Below are positions 16,872 to 25,757 of a stretch of 64,000 bases of DNA, one piece after another (the first letter of the stretch is position 1; each line of letters opens with the position of its first letter). Position numbers and translations under genes: made by a program. The notes below the pieces were generated by a model that saw only the letters and a list, made by a program, of their open reading frames with translations, was not told the DNA's origin and made no database searches. The DNA comes from Chryseobacterium gambrini (GTDB taxonomy: Bacteria; Bacteroidota; Bacteroidia; Flavobacteriales; Weeksellaceae), in NCBI RefSeq assembly GCF_900156825.1, contig NZ_FTOV01000003.1, positions 310,001-374,000 of the forward strand, read 5' to 3'.

Positions 16872-17738
16872 CTAACTATTGTACTTTTTTCCCGAATTGT
16901 AATTTTTTTTGAAATTTGCAGGGGTACTTCCGATTTTTTGCGTGAAAAGACGGTTGAAATAAGCCGGATCTTCATAGCCCAGATCGTAAGCGATTTCTTT
17001 CACCGGTTTATCGGTATAAAATAAAAGTCTTTTGGCTTCCAGTAAAATTCTGCCGATGATAAACTGGTTAGGAGATTCCAGATTTAAATTCTTGAATTTA
17101 TGTGTGAGTGTCTTTGGAGAAATATGAAGCAGTTCTGCGTAATCAGCCACATTATGTTTTTCCCGGAAATGAATTTCAAGCAAACGGCTGAAATCCCGAA
17201 AGATATCCAGTTCGTGCGCCGGAATTTTTATTTCATCATTATTCAGATTCTGCTTTTTCCATTTTCTTGTGGCGCGGATGATAATTTGTTTAACGTAGGT
17301 TCGGATCATTTCTTCTGCGGAAGAATCTTTCCATTCCAGTTCGTTTCTGATGTTTTGAAATAAATGTTGGATTGCAGAATTTTCTTCGGCATCGAGTTCA
17401 ACAAAAGGAATTTCAAACACATTATGAAAAAGCAGTCCGTCGCAGGCGACTTCCTTATCATGAATCTGAATACAGTAAAAATCGCGGTTGTAATAGATCA
17501 GATGCGATTCGTCGCTTCCTTTTTCAATTTGCAGATGCTGATTCGTCAGAAAAAATAAGGAAGGACTTTCTGTTTTATAATTCCTGAAATCTACAGACAG
17601 GTCGTATCCTGCAGGAATATAGAAAATTTTAATTTCAGATTTGTACTTGTTGTCTTTAAAATCGTGCAGATTGTTTTCGGAAAAAGTTTCGAATCCCAGT
17701 TTCTTGTACTGGTCTTCAAAGATAAGTGTTTGCGACAT
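16872..17738 (-). CDS. AraC family transcriptional regulator
   Basis: 288 residues. The N-terminal ~150 residues look like a cupin-type sensing domain. The C-terminal ~100 residues form the two helix-turn-helix AraC domain: HNVADYAELLHISPKTLTHKFK and then VKEIAYDLGYEDPAYFNRLFTQKIGSTPANFKK. It is the upstream neighbour of osmC on the same strand, which makes osmC its likely target. The signal it senses is unknown. Confidence 0.9.
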   Translation of the reverse strand: MSQTLIFEDQYKKLGFETFSENNLHDFKDNKYKSEIKIFYIPAGYDLSVDFRNYKTESPSLFFLTNQHLQIEKGSDESHLIYYNRDFYCIQIHDKEVACDGLLFHNVFEIPFVELDAEENSAIQHLFQNIRNELEWKDSSAEEMIRTYVKQIIIRATRKWKKQNLNNDEIKIPAHELDIFRDFSRLLEIHFREKHNVADYAELLHISPKTLTHKFKNLNLESPNQFIIGRILLEAKRLLFYTDKPVKEIAYDLGYEDPAYFNRLFTQKIGSTPANFKKNYNSGKKYNS

Positions 17739-17840
17739 CCTTTTGCTTTCCTATAAATGTACAAAAAAGCATGATTTCAACACTATTAAATTATTGAAAC
17801 CATGCTTAATAATATAAATTTAATTGCTGAATTTTCTGAA

Positions 17841-17962
17841 CCATTAAGAGGATTTAAGTGGTTAAGTTTAGTTTAGAAAATCAAATTGATTTTAATAAGG
17901 ATAAAACTAAAAAAGCGAAGCTCATCTTAATATTCTAAACTTCTTAACAGAAATCTTAATGG
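17841..17962. repeat. Inverted-repeat unit B, degenerate, no gene inside
   Basis: Imperfect inverted arms at 17841-17871 and 17935-17962, both starting CCATTAAGA at the outer end and ending TAAGTTTAG or GAAGTTTAG inside. They match the termini of unit A (16166) and unit C (62161). This accounts for most of the 309 bp gap before the TonB receptor; the rest shows no gene. Confidence 0.7.
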
Positions 17963-18047
17963 TTTAAACTAAGTGCAAATAATATTAATTCTGATTTTTA
18001 GCTCACGACTCCAACCCACTAACGCTAGAACCCTCCAACTCTAAAAC

Positions 18048-20735
18048 TTAAAAAGTAACATCCAGTCCCACATAAAAATTAGCTTTCATGATCGGAGCAT
18101 ACACCATTCCGCCGTCAAAATAATTTCCGAAAGGATTTTTAACATCAACAATGGCATTTTTCTGATAATAGGAAGTTAAATTTTCTCCTCCAAGATACGC
18201 CCTGATTTTCTTATTGAAATTCCTTGAAATCTGTGCATTTAAAACCGCATAGGATTCGGAATAGGAAGGAAGCTGAAATTCCGCAGGATTTGATGAAGTA
18301 TTGGGAATCCTCTGTTTTCCGACTGCATTCAGTGTGGTGTCGAAACTCCAGAATCCACCTTTGCTGTTTTTGTTGGTAGAATAGGCAAAATTCACAAAAC
18401 CTCTGTGTTTCGCCATGAAAGGAACTTCACGTCTTCCATCCAGATAATCTGCCTGAACATCGTAATATTTGTAAGCCAGTCTCACCTCAAAATTTCTGAA
18501 AGGAATGAAATCCCACTGAGTCTGGAAAGAATTGGCAAAAGATTTTCCGTTAAGATTATAGAAAGTCAATTGTTGAGGAGACCTGTCCAGATCCACCATC
18601 ACCTGATCCTGAAAATCCGTTCTGAAAAAATCGGCTACCACAGTAGATTTTCTTCCGAAAAGTTTAAATTCCTGCTGTAAACTGGCTCCATAATTCCATG
18701 CAATTTCAGGTCTTAAACCGTAAATATCACCTCCGTTCTGTAAAATCTGAATCGATCGGTTAGATGCAAAATACTGCTGACTTTCGGCAAAAATGTTTGC
18801 CGTTCTGAACCCTCTTCCTGCGGAAAGTCTCAAAATCGTCTGCGGTGTAAAATCATATTTAAAATTCAGTCTCGGAGTGAACTGCGTTCCGGCAAGATTA
18901 TGAAAGTCTACTCTTGCTCCGGCAACTAAGGTGTATTTTAAACCTGTTAAAGTATATTCCGCAAAAGCTCCCGGAACAATCTCGTTTCTTTTGATCGTTG
19001 AGGTTAAGTATGTTTCGTCATATCCATCATACATGAAGCTTGCTCCGGCTTTGTATTTATGATTGGTATTTCCCAAAATACTTTCAAAAATTAAATTGGA
19101 ATAATACGTGTGCTGCTTTCCGGAATAATTTCTCAGTCCGAAAAAGCTGTCCTGCTGATGAAAAGTATATTGGTTCATCCAGCCCAGACTCTGGTAAGGT
19201 TTTCCTTTAAAAACATAGCCTGTTTTATTCCAAACCTGAAATCTGGAGATGTCAATTCCAACTCCGTACAGCGACTGCTTTTCCTGCGGCATTTTTTTGT
19301 CAAATCCAATCTGTCCCGAAGTTCTTTCGTCTTTGATGAAATTAATTCCAAAATGCGAACCCAATCCTGAATTCTCCAAATCGTTGTAATTCAATAAATA
19401 AGCTGCGTTTAACTGAGTTCCTTTCGGTCTGTCCAGAAATCCATCATCATTCATATCCGTATCTCCGAAAGTTCCGTTTCCGTGCAGTAAAAATGTTTGC
19501 GACCATTTTTTATTGATGGGTGAAACACTGGTGATATTGGCTTCTGCTCTTCCGTTAAAATCTGAAAATAAATTCAGTGAAGTCTCCGGCTTTTCTGCAT
19601 TTTTCAGCAATTCTGTATTAATTTGTCCTGTAATGCTTTCATAACCATTCGTTACGGTACTTCCGCCTTTGGTAAGCTGAATGCTTTCAATCCATCGTCC
19701 GGGAATGAAATTCAGTCCGTAAGCAGAAGCCAATCCGCGGATTTCGGGCAGTAGTTCTTTTGTCAGGCTCGTGTATTTCTGATCTAGACCTAACATTTTC
19801 AGTTGCTTTGTTCCTGTAACCGCATTGCTGAAAGAAACATCAACCGTTGCGTTAGTTTCAAAACTTTCAGAAAGGTTACAGCAGGCAGCTTTCAGGAGTT
19901 CTTTTTTATCAATATTAAAAATAAGTCCTGCTTCTTTTTTGTTTAAAGACGTTGCCGCTTTTGATGCGGTTACCGTAACGCCTTCAATATTTTTTTCATG
20001 ACTGCTGTGATTTTCACCCGCTTCATGATGATCACTGTGGTCGGTGTGTTCTGAAGAATTGCCTTCTTCCGTATGAACTTTTGGATTTGCTTCTCCAAAT
20101 GGAATTTCTCTGTCATACAGACAACAGGAAGGCAGGTTTTTATAGGTATTATCGCTGGATTTATACTTCTCGTTATCATGCCCAACTTCCGCAATTTTCT
20201 TTAAAATTTTGTCTGATGATGTTTTCTTCGAATCAAAATTCAGCGTTATAATTTGTCTTTCGGCATTCCATTCTGCGGAATCTGCTCCGGCATCTTTGGC
20301 GGCTTTTTCAATTCTTACTTTGCAGGATTCGCAATTGCCTTTTACATAAAATTCATTCTCTTTTTTAGCATGATTTTCATGACTATCAATTGTTTGCGGC
20401 TGTAAATTTCTGTCGTAATGACAACATCCCGGAAGATCTTCATACGTTTCGGCAGAGGCTTTGAATTTTTCATTGTCATGACCTGCCTCGGCGATTTTTT
20501 TTAATATTTCTTCAGAAGAAGCATTGTTGTCTGTTTCAATAATTAATGTCTGTGAATCAATTGAATAGGTTGCTGTTTTTGCGCCTGCTTTTTTAGCAGT
20601 ATTTTCGATTCTTTCTTTGCACATCTCACAGTTTCCTTTTACTTTGAACTGGTTTTCAGAAAGATTCTGGGCAAAAATACATTGTACGGATAATAAGAAT
20701 ACACCAAGAATAATCCTGGAAATATATAATTTCAT
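18048..20735 (-). CDS. TonB-dependent receptor with two N-terminal heavy-metal-associated domains
   Basis: 895-residue outer-membrane receptor. After the signal peptide come two HMA-like repeats, each with a CxxC (Cys36/39 and Cys135/138) and each ending in a CC-x-YDR motif (LPGCCHYDR, LPSCCLYDR). A His-rich linker follows (about residues 215-250, HTDHSDHHEAGENHSSH). The plug domain has ITLTKGG-like and GYESITGQI motifs, and the barrel ends in a terminal Phe. The metal-binding N-terminus replaces the usual carboxypeptidase-like domain and should face the periplasm. Copper or another soft metal is the likely cargo or signal. The Cys-rich HYC_CC_PP gene upstream supports this. Confidence 0.9.
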   Translation of the reverse strand: MKLYISRIILGVFLLSVQCIFAQNLSENQFKVKGNCEMCKERIENTAKKAGAKTATYSIDSQTLIIETDNNASSEEILKKIAEAGHDNEKFKASAETYEDLPGCCHYDRNLQPQTIDSHENHAKKENEFYVKGNCESCKVRIEKAAKDAGADSAEWNAERQIITLNFDSKKTSSDKILKKIAEVGHDNEKYKSSDNTYKNLPSCCLYDREIPFGEANPKVHTEEGNSSEHTDHSDHHEAGENHSSHEKNIEGVTVTASKAATSLNKKEAGLIFNIDKKELLKAACCNLSESFETNATVDVSFSNAVTGTKQLKMLGLDQKYTSLTKELLPEIRGLASAYGLNFIPGRWIESIQLTKGGSTVTNGYESITGQINTELLKNAEKPETSLNLFSDFNGRAEANITSVSPINKKWSQTFLLHGNGTFGDTDMNDDGFLDRPKGTQLNAAYLLNYNDLENSGLGSHFGINFIKDERTSGQIGFDKKMPQEKQSLYGVGIDISRFQVWNKTGYVFKGKPYQSLGWMNQYTFHQQDSFFGLRNYSGKQHTYYSNLIFESILGNTNHKYKAGASFMYDGYDETYLTSTIKRNEIVPGAFAEYTLTGLKYTLVAGARVDFHNLAGTQFTPRLNFKYDFTPQTILRLSAGRGFRTANIFAESQQYFASNRSIQILQNGGDIYGLRPEIAWNYGASLQQEFKLFGRKSTVVADFFRTDFQDQVMVDLDRSPQQLTFYNLNGKSFANSFQTQWDFIPFRNFEVRLAYKYYDVQADYLDGRREVPFMAKHRGFVNFAYSTNKNSKGGFWSFDTTLNAVGKQRIPNTSSNPAEFQLPSYSESYAVLNAQISRNFNKKIRAYLGGENLTSYYQKNAIVDVKNPFGNYFDGGMVYAPIMKANFYVGLDVTF

Positions 20736-20845
20736 TTTGTTTAAAATTTAGATTAATTAAAGCTTTAATGCTGCAATGTAAACATCAGGTCGATAACCAG
20801 TCATTCTGATGCTGGTAAATCAATGTTTAATAACATTATTTTTAA

Positions 20846-21217
20846 TTAAGCTATTTTTGGCGGCTGCCAGATTTCTTTTAAACGGCTTGAAAGGTATGGA
20901 TCAGAATATTCGAACTGTAAATTTTTATTCGATTTGTAATACGAATATTCTAATTGTAAACTCTTGGAAAAAGGAGTTTCTATAAAAGTATAACAGGCTA
21001 AACACGTTGAACAGCAATCGTCGTTACAATTTGATTTCTGTTCTTTTTTGTGATGATTGTTTTTCGAATTTCGGGAGTGATCTTTTTTACAGCAGCTCAT
21101 TTCAGAATCTTTTTTGCAACAGTTTTCCTGCATATTCTGTGCATAGAAACTGTCTTTAGGAACTAAAAAAATTCCCAGACAAAAGATAATGGATAAAAGT
21201 TGAATAAATTTCACCAT
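20846..21217 (-). CDS. HYC_CC_PP family Cys-rich exported protein
   Basis: 123 residues with an N-terminal hydrophobic segment ending near FYAQ. The mature part has three CC pairs (ENCCKKD, MSCCKKD, DDCCSTCLACY), several His and Lys, and the family's C-terminal motif WQPPKIA. Such proteins commonly accompany metal-related TonB receptors in Bacteroidota. Here it is 110 bp upstream of the HMA-TonB receptor on the same strand, suggesting one operon. It probably binds or senses a soft metal in the periplasm; this is inferred from composition and context. Confidence 0.85.
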   Translation of the reverse strand: MVKFIQLLSIIFCLGIFLVPKDSFYAQNMQENCCKKDSEMSCCKKDHSRNSKNNHHKKEQKSNCNDDCCSTCLACYTFIETPFSKSLQLEYSYYKSNKNLQFEYSDPYLSSRLKEIWQPPKIA

Positions 21218-21248
21218 ACAAAGGTAGGAAAAATGTTAATGATGATGG

Positions 21249-21947
21249 TTATTCTCTAAAATTAATTCGGATTTTGGATAACTTATCTTCAAAATCTTTT
21301 TCTTCATATCCTCCAAAATAGCAGGCGAAAAAAGGTTTTCCCAAATGAATTCTTTTAAACTCTTTCTCGTTTTTTTTCCAATCCATATAGTTTTTTAATT
21401 CAATAATATCTTCGTTTTCGAGTATTAAAGTTGAATTAAATATTTCTACAATATCTTCCAGATCTCTGTTAGCGGGAACCTCATAGAATCCTGTTTCGGA
21501 GCCACGAAAATTTTCAAAACTTCCGTCACCAAATTGAGCAAGAAAGTAATGGGTGGGGTAAAAACTGAATTTTTTCTGAAATTCTTCGGGAAAAGAATAT
21601 TTACACTTTTCGATCTTCTCAATATCTGACAGAGAAACTGTATTGTCTTGAACTATCAAGCCTTCAATAATCCCTTTTTGAACGTAATCCTGAGGTAATT
21701 GGTTTCTGTTGGTTACTCCTGAATAATATGTTTTGTGCAATCTTTCAAACTGTAATTTTATCGCTTTTCCTAGATGTCTTAAAGTCACACAGGGAAGAAA
21801 CGTCTTGTCTCGCAATGTTACGGAGACATGATATTCAAGACCAAAAAAGTTATGATGATGTGGCTTAATAAATCGATCAAGACTATTCATCAGAAAATCT
21901 TCATGAATAGTTTCGCCGGTGTTCTGGCTGACGTCGTAAATAAGCAT
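21249..21947 (-). CDS. Hypothetical protein, 232 aa
   Basis: No signal peptide or membrane segment; charged and aromatic-rich. HHHNFFGLEYHVSVTLRDK and YPTHYFLAQFGDGSFENF are the most distinctive parts, but I do not recognise a family. It starts 5 bp after the stop of a surface-type lipoprotein gene, so the two are almost surely cotranscribed and may work together. Confidence 0.7.
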   Translation of the reverse strand: MLIYDVSQNTGETIHEDFLMNSLDRFIKPHHHNFFGLEYHVSVTLRDKTFLPCVTLRHLGKAIKLQFERLHKTYYSGVTNRNQLPQDYVQKGIIEGLIVQDNTVSLSDIEKIEKCKYSFPEEFQKKFSFYPTHYFLAQFGDGSFENFRGSETGFYEVPANRDLEDIVEIFNSTLILENEDIIELKNYMDWKKNEKEFKRIHLGKPFFACYFGGYEEKDFEDKLSKIRINFRE

Positions 21948-21952
21948 AATTC

Positions 21953-22600
21953 TTACAGGGCTTCTCCAACTTTCTTCGCACAGTCATGCCAAGGCTCTCC
22001 ATGCGGAGGATTTACTGCCGGCTTCGGACCTGTTGGAGCAGGTGTCGGAGCCGGAGCGGGAGTGTTTTGTGCCATATTCTGCTGTACAGGCTGCTGAACC
22101 GGAGCCGGTTTACTGTTCAAAGGTTGTCCTACCGGAATATCGCATCGATGTCCCGGTTCTCCGTGAGGTGGATTCATGCCTTTCGGAGTTTTTACGGTTT
22201 TTGCTTTTCCGCTTTGGTCTACGGCAAATTTTCCGGGTTTCAGAGAATTCGGATCAATCTGAATGGTCTGTCCCTGCGGAGCATTTACCGCAACATTCTG
22301 AGTTCCCTGTTGAGATTGTGCAGGAGCAGAATTTAATGGCTGTCCTACCGGGATATCACATCTGTGGCCGGGTTGGCCATGTGGCGGATTCATTCCCGGA
22401 GAAGTAACGGTGGAAGTTCCCGATCCTGTTGTTGTTTTAATTCCCGCCTGATCCAGAATAGACGCTTTAGGAGCCTGATTAACCGCTACAGGAGCCTGCT
22501 GAACTCCGGTTTCTTCTTTAAGATAAGTTGCTCTCTCATCCTTCTTACACGATACAGTAAATATAGAAATGGCAAGTATGCCTAACAATGTATTTTTCAT
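21953..22600 (-). CDS. Lipoprotein with three NPPHGxPxHxC repeats, probably surface-exposed
   Basis: The start at 22600 gives a lipoprotein signal with lipid-modified Cys18 (SIFTVSCKKDE). The KKDE just after the Cys resembles the lipoprotein export signal of Flavobacteriia, so display on the cell surface is likely. The Pro/Gln/Ala-rich mature part (~215 aa total) contains two nearly identical motifs, MNPPHGQPGHRCDIPVGQPL and the same with E for Q. A degenerate third one, NPPHGEPWHDCAKKVGEAL, lies at the C-terminus. Each holds two His and one Cys. Function unknown. Confidence 0.75.
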   Translation of the reverse strand: MKNTLLGILAISIFTVSCKKDERATYLKEETGVQQAPVAVNQAPKASILDQAGIKTTTGSGTSTVTSPGMNPPHGQPGHRCDIPVGQPLNSAPAQSQQGTQNVAVNAPQGQTIQIDPNSLKPGKFAVDQSGKAKTVKTPKGMNPPHGEPGHRCDIPVGQPLNSKPAPVQQPVQQNMAQNTPAPAPTPAPTGPKPAVNPPHGEPWHDCAKKVGEAL

Positions 22601-22668
22601 ATAAAACAAAATTAGCAAAACATTTTTAAATGCTTTGCCAATTTTATAATAATAGTGATATTTTAGAA

Positions 22669-23355
22669 TTAATTCTTAACCAAAAGTCTGAATCCTTCTC
22701 CGTGTACGTTGATGATTTCCAGTCCTTCGTCGTCTTTCAGAAGTTTACGAAGTTTAGCAATATAAACGTCCATACTTCTTGCCGTAAAATAGTTTTCTTT
22801 CTTCCATATCTTTCTCAACGCTAAGTCTCTCGGCATGAAATCGTTTCTGTGGATGCAAAGAAGCTTCAACAATTCGTTTTCTTTTGGAGAAAGCTTGTAT
22901 TCGTTATCGCCAACTCTCAGTTGTCTCAGCATAGAATCAAAGAAAATATTGCTGATCTTGAACTGTTCCTGCTCTTCATTTTCCAACGTGGAACTTCTCT
23001 GAAGAATTGCTTTAATTTTATATAAAAGAAGTTCGGTATCAAATGGTTTTGTAATGTAATCATCAGCTCCCAATTGATATCCTTTCAATATGTCTTCTCT
23101 CATATTTCTTGCAGTTAAGAAAATGATCGGTGTATTTTTATCTATCTTTTTTACGTCTTCTGCTAATGAAAAACCGTCTTTTTTAGGCATCATCACATCG
23201 AAAATACAGATATCGAATTCGTTTTCCGTAAATTCTTTCAACCCCTGTTCTCCGTCTGTAGCAAGAGTAACTTCGAAGTTATTTATCGTTAAATAATCCT
23301 TCAGCACTGCCCCAAAACTCTGGTCGTCTTCTACTAATAATATTCTGTTGCTCAT
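22669..23355 (-). CDS. OmpR-family response regulator
   Basis: 228 residues. The N-terminal receiver has the acidic pair in LLVEDDQSF, phospho-acceptor Asp54 in FDVMMPKKDGF, the Thr in FLTARN and the Lys in ITKPFD. The C-terminal winged-helix domain follows (LSPKENELLKLLCIHRNDFMPRDLALRKIWKKEN). It is the partner of the histidine kinase immediately upstream (85 bp gap). The pair resembles RprY/RprX of Bacteroides in size and arrangement, a tentative link. Confidence 0.94.
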   Translation of the reverse strand: MSNRILLVEDDQSFGAVLKDYLTINNFEVTLATDGEQGLKEFTENEFDICIFDVMMPKKDGFSLAEDVKKIDKNTPIIFLTARNMREDILKGYQLGADDYITKPFDTELLLYKIKAILQRSSTLENEEQEQFKISNIFFDSMLRQLRVGDNEYKLSPKENELLKLLCIHRNDFMPRDLALRKIWKKENYFTARSMDVYIAKLRKLLKDDEGLEIINVHGEGFRLLVKN

Positions 23356-23440
23356 AGTTTTAACTATTAATCGTTAATAATTTTGAATGAACAAGTCATT
23401 CTCCTCTTTTCTAATATTTGTTTATTGGTTAAATTTTTAT

Positions 23441-24988
23441 CTACGCCATCGGAAGCTTAATCGTAAATGTACTTCCTTTTCCTTTTTGTGAATCCACAAT
23501 AATCTGTCCTTTATGCAGTTCCACAATCTTTTTAACATAGGAAAGTCCTAAACCCTGTCCTTTCACATTATGAATATTTCCTGTTTCTTCCCTGAAGAAT
23601 TTTTCGAAAATTTTTGTTTTATTCTGGGTTTCCATTCCCATTCCTTTATCTGAAATTTCAATTACATAAAAATGTCCTTCATTTCTTGTTTTAATAGAGA
23701 TTTCAGGCGTTTCCGGCGAATATTTATTGGCGTTGTCTAAAAGATTTACCAACATATTCGAGATGTGGAATTCATCAATTTTAAAAGTATAATTCGTTGC
23801 ATTAAATTCCTCCCTCAGCGTGCCGTTTCTCTGCTTTACAATAAGGCTGAAAGATTCTGCCGTTCTTCTGATCAATTCTCTTACGTTGGTTTCCTTCAGG
23901 AATAATTTCACTTCATTACGCTCAAGTTTAGACATATTCAGAACATTTTCCACCTGCTTTTTCATCCTCAGATTTTCCTGCTTAATCAGTTCCGAATAGT
24001 ATTTTACCTTTTCCGGATTGGTTGCAATCTTATCATTCGCCAAAGAATCTGTTGCCACAGAAATTGTTGCCAGAGGAGTTTTAAACTCATGAGACATATT
24101 GTTGATAAAATCCGTTTTCACTTCCGCCATTTTTTTCTGCCTCATCATATAATTAATGGAAATAATATAAATTCCTAAAATTGTAAGCAGAGAAAGAAAA
24201 GTTCCCAAAAGCATCGGCCAGTTGTTCATGGCTAAAGAATAATCTTTCTTTGGAAATACCAGAGCGAGACTGTAAAGTGTTCTTTCTTTCTGATCTGTAA
24301 AAAGCGGATAACTATACGTATTGTTGTCTTTTTTCTCCTTATAATCTTTATTAAAAACTTTGGTAAGATTATTATTCTTATCAATAATTCCGTAACCAAA
24401 TTTCGCGCTGATTCCTCTGATTTTTAATTCTTTGGTAATAACAGAATCTAAAATTTTTGCATCAACTCTTTTGCTGATCGGTAAATTATTTCCTATAATC
24501 TTCGCATATTCCTTCATCGCATAATCTCCATTCTCCAGATCCTGATTAATGTCTGCGGTAAGAATTTCACGATTGGTCGTATCTCTTTTTATTTTATAGG
24601 CGGCTTCATCAGAATACAATTTTGTAAGCTTGATGGAATCTCCCTGTTTGGAAATCGGAAGCTGACTTTTTTCAATAATATTTTTAGAGTAAATGATCTG
24701 TCTCTGCGTTCCGGAATCTTCTACCTGCTGAATCGTCGTTAACGTAGGCTGATCGCTGTTTGCTAAAATATTGTTTCTGAAATCTTTATTGTCAATATTT
24801 AAATATTTATCTACTTCAATTTCTTCCATGTTTTTGGAAGTACTTTCCAATGCGGAATACACTTTATTGGAAAACTCCTGTTCCAGTGCACCGTAATAAT
24901 TTTTCAGCCAATAAAACTGGAGCGTAACAAAGACAATCAGTGAAATCGTCATAAACACCGAAATTATTGGGATGAACTTATTATTCAT
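23441..24988 (-). CDS. Membrane sensor histidine kinase
   Basis: 515 residues. TM helix at about residues 6-28, a ~230-residue periplasmic sensor domain, and TM helix at about 258-282 (MLLGTFLSLLTILGIYIISIN). The HisKA domain has the H-box NNMSHEFKTPLATI (His300). The ATPase domain has the N box (LLDNANKYSP), DKGMGM (G1), EKFFR (F) and KGQGLGLSYV (G2). It phosphorylates the response regulator downstream. The long periplasmic domain without HAMP resembles RprX-type kinases. The signal is unknown. Confidence 0.94.
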   Translation of the reverse strand: MNNKFIPIISVFMTISLIVFVTLQFYWLKNYYGALEQEFSNKVYSALESTSKNMEEIEVDKYLNIDNKDFRNNILANSDQPTLTTIQQVEDSGTQRQIIYSKNIIEKSQLPISKQGDSIKLTKLYSDEAAYKIKRDTTNREILTADINQDLENGDYAMKEYAKIIGNNLPISKRVDAKILDSVITKELKIRGISAKFGYGIIDKNNNLTKVFNKDYKEKKDNNTYSYPLFTDQKERTLYSLALVFPKKDYSLAMNNWPMLLGTFLSLLTILGIYIISINYMMRQKKMAEVKTDFINNMSHEFKTPLATISVATDSLANDKIATNPEKVKYYSELIKQENLRMKKQVENVLNMSKLERNEVKLFLKETNVRELIRRTAESFSLIVKQRNGTLREEFNATNYTFKIDEFHISNMLVNLLDNANKYSPETPEISIKTRNEGHFYVIEISDKGMGMETQNKTKIFEKFFREETGNIHNVKGQGLGLSYVKKIVELHKGQIIVDSQKGKGSTFTIKLPMA

Positions 24989-25152
24989 TTACTTTATTTT
25001 AATCGTTTTTGAAATAATGAGTGTTAAAATTAATTATTTTATGACTTGATAAACAAAAAACGCGCCATAAAATTGTGTAATTTTTCTTAAAAAGGTGTTA
25101 TTTAACATTTTTTTATAAATTTTAACTTAGTTGTACAACAAAAGTCATTGCA

Positions 25153-25190
25153 AAAAAAATGGAAAGTAAAAATTTACTCTCCATTTTTTT
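25153..25190 (-). terminator. Terminator of the S9 peptidase operon
   Basis: A long AT-rich hairpin (AAAATGGA...TCCATTTT outer stem, AGTAAA/TTTACT inner stem) just after the stop of the 25196 gene, with a T tract on the minus strand. The 24989-25152 stretch should hold the histidine kinase promoter; no full consensus was found. Confidence 0.75.
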
Positions 25191-25195
25191 TATTG

Positions 25196-25540
25196 CTAAA
25201 GTATTTCCTCGTCCTGAAAATACTGAATAATTGCTTTCTTCATCAAAAGCTGCTGCTCATTCGGTTTCAGTTCCGGAAGATCTTCCAGCTTATCGAAGTG
25301 AGGATATCCATCGTCGTCGTAATGCGAAAATTTATAATATCCGAAAGGCTCCAGTAATCTGCACACTGCAATGTGGATTAAGTTCACCTTATCATCTTTT
25401 GTATATTTCTGCTGTCCGCTTCCCAGTTCCTGAAGTCCGATCAGGAAAAGGTAGGTTTCTATCGGAGCATTTTTTTCCGTATCGAAATTTTCAATGAAAA
25501 ATTGCTCTACTTTTTGCCATAGTTCCGCTTCGTTCATCAT
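25196..25540 (-). CDS. Conserved hypothetical protein, 114 aa
   Basis: Small acidic soluble protein: AELWQKVEQFFIENFDTEKNAPIE near the start and GYYKFSHYDDDGYPHFDKLEDLPELKP in the C-terminal half. No known domain recognised. Two adjacent ATG codons (25540 and 25537) are possible starts. It is the last gene of a tight operon with a small membrane protein (10 bp gap) and an S9 peptidase. Confidence 0.75.
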   Translation of the reverse strand: MMNEAELWQKVEQFFIENFDTEKNAPIETYLFLIGLQELGSGQQKYTKDDKVNLIHIAVCRLLEPFGYYKFSHYDDDGYPHFDKLEDLPELKPNEQQLLMKKAIIQYFQDEEIL

Positions 25541-25550
25541 AATGTATCAA

Positions 25551-25748
25551 TCAATTCTCCGTGTTATTATTTTTGTCCTGCTCTTCAGATGTTGCCGCAT
25601 CCTGTTTTCTTGCGAGATTCAGAAGCTGTTCGAATTTTTCATTCTTCCTTTCGCGGAGGTATTCCTGTTTTTCAATTCTGTTGATTCTGTTTTTCTGAAA
25701 AAGGTAATACACCACCGCAAGACCAAAGAAAATAATCAGGAGTGTCAT
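25551..25748 (-). CDS. Small single-pass membrane protein, 65 aa
   Basis: One N-terminal membrane helix (MTLLIIFFGLAVVYYLF) and a charged tail rich in Arg, Glu and Gln (RIEKQEYLRERKNEKFEQLL). It is probably anchored in the inner membrane. It lies 9 bp after the S9 peptidase gene and 10 bp before the 25196 gene, in one operon. The tight spacing and coding-like composition support a real gene. Function unknown. Confidence 0.7.
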   Translation of the reverse strand: MTLLIIFFGLAVVYYLFQKNRINRIEKQEYLRERKNEKFEQLLNLARKQDAATSEEQDKNNNTEN

Positions 25749-25757
25749 AAAATCGGT

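Noticed and set aside
22033-22407. Plus-strand frames opposite the repeat lipoprotein
   Set aside because: They arise from the Pro/Gln/Ala-rich repeats read in antisense; no independent support.
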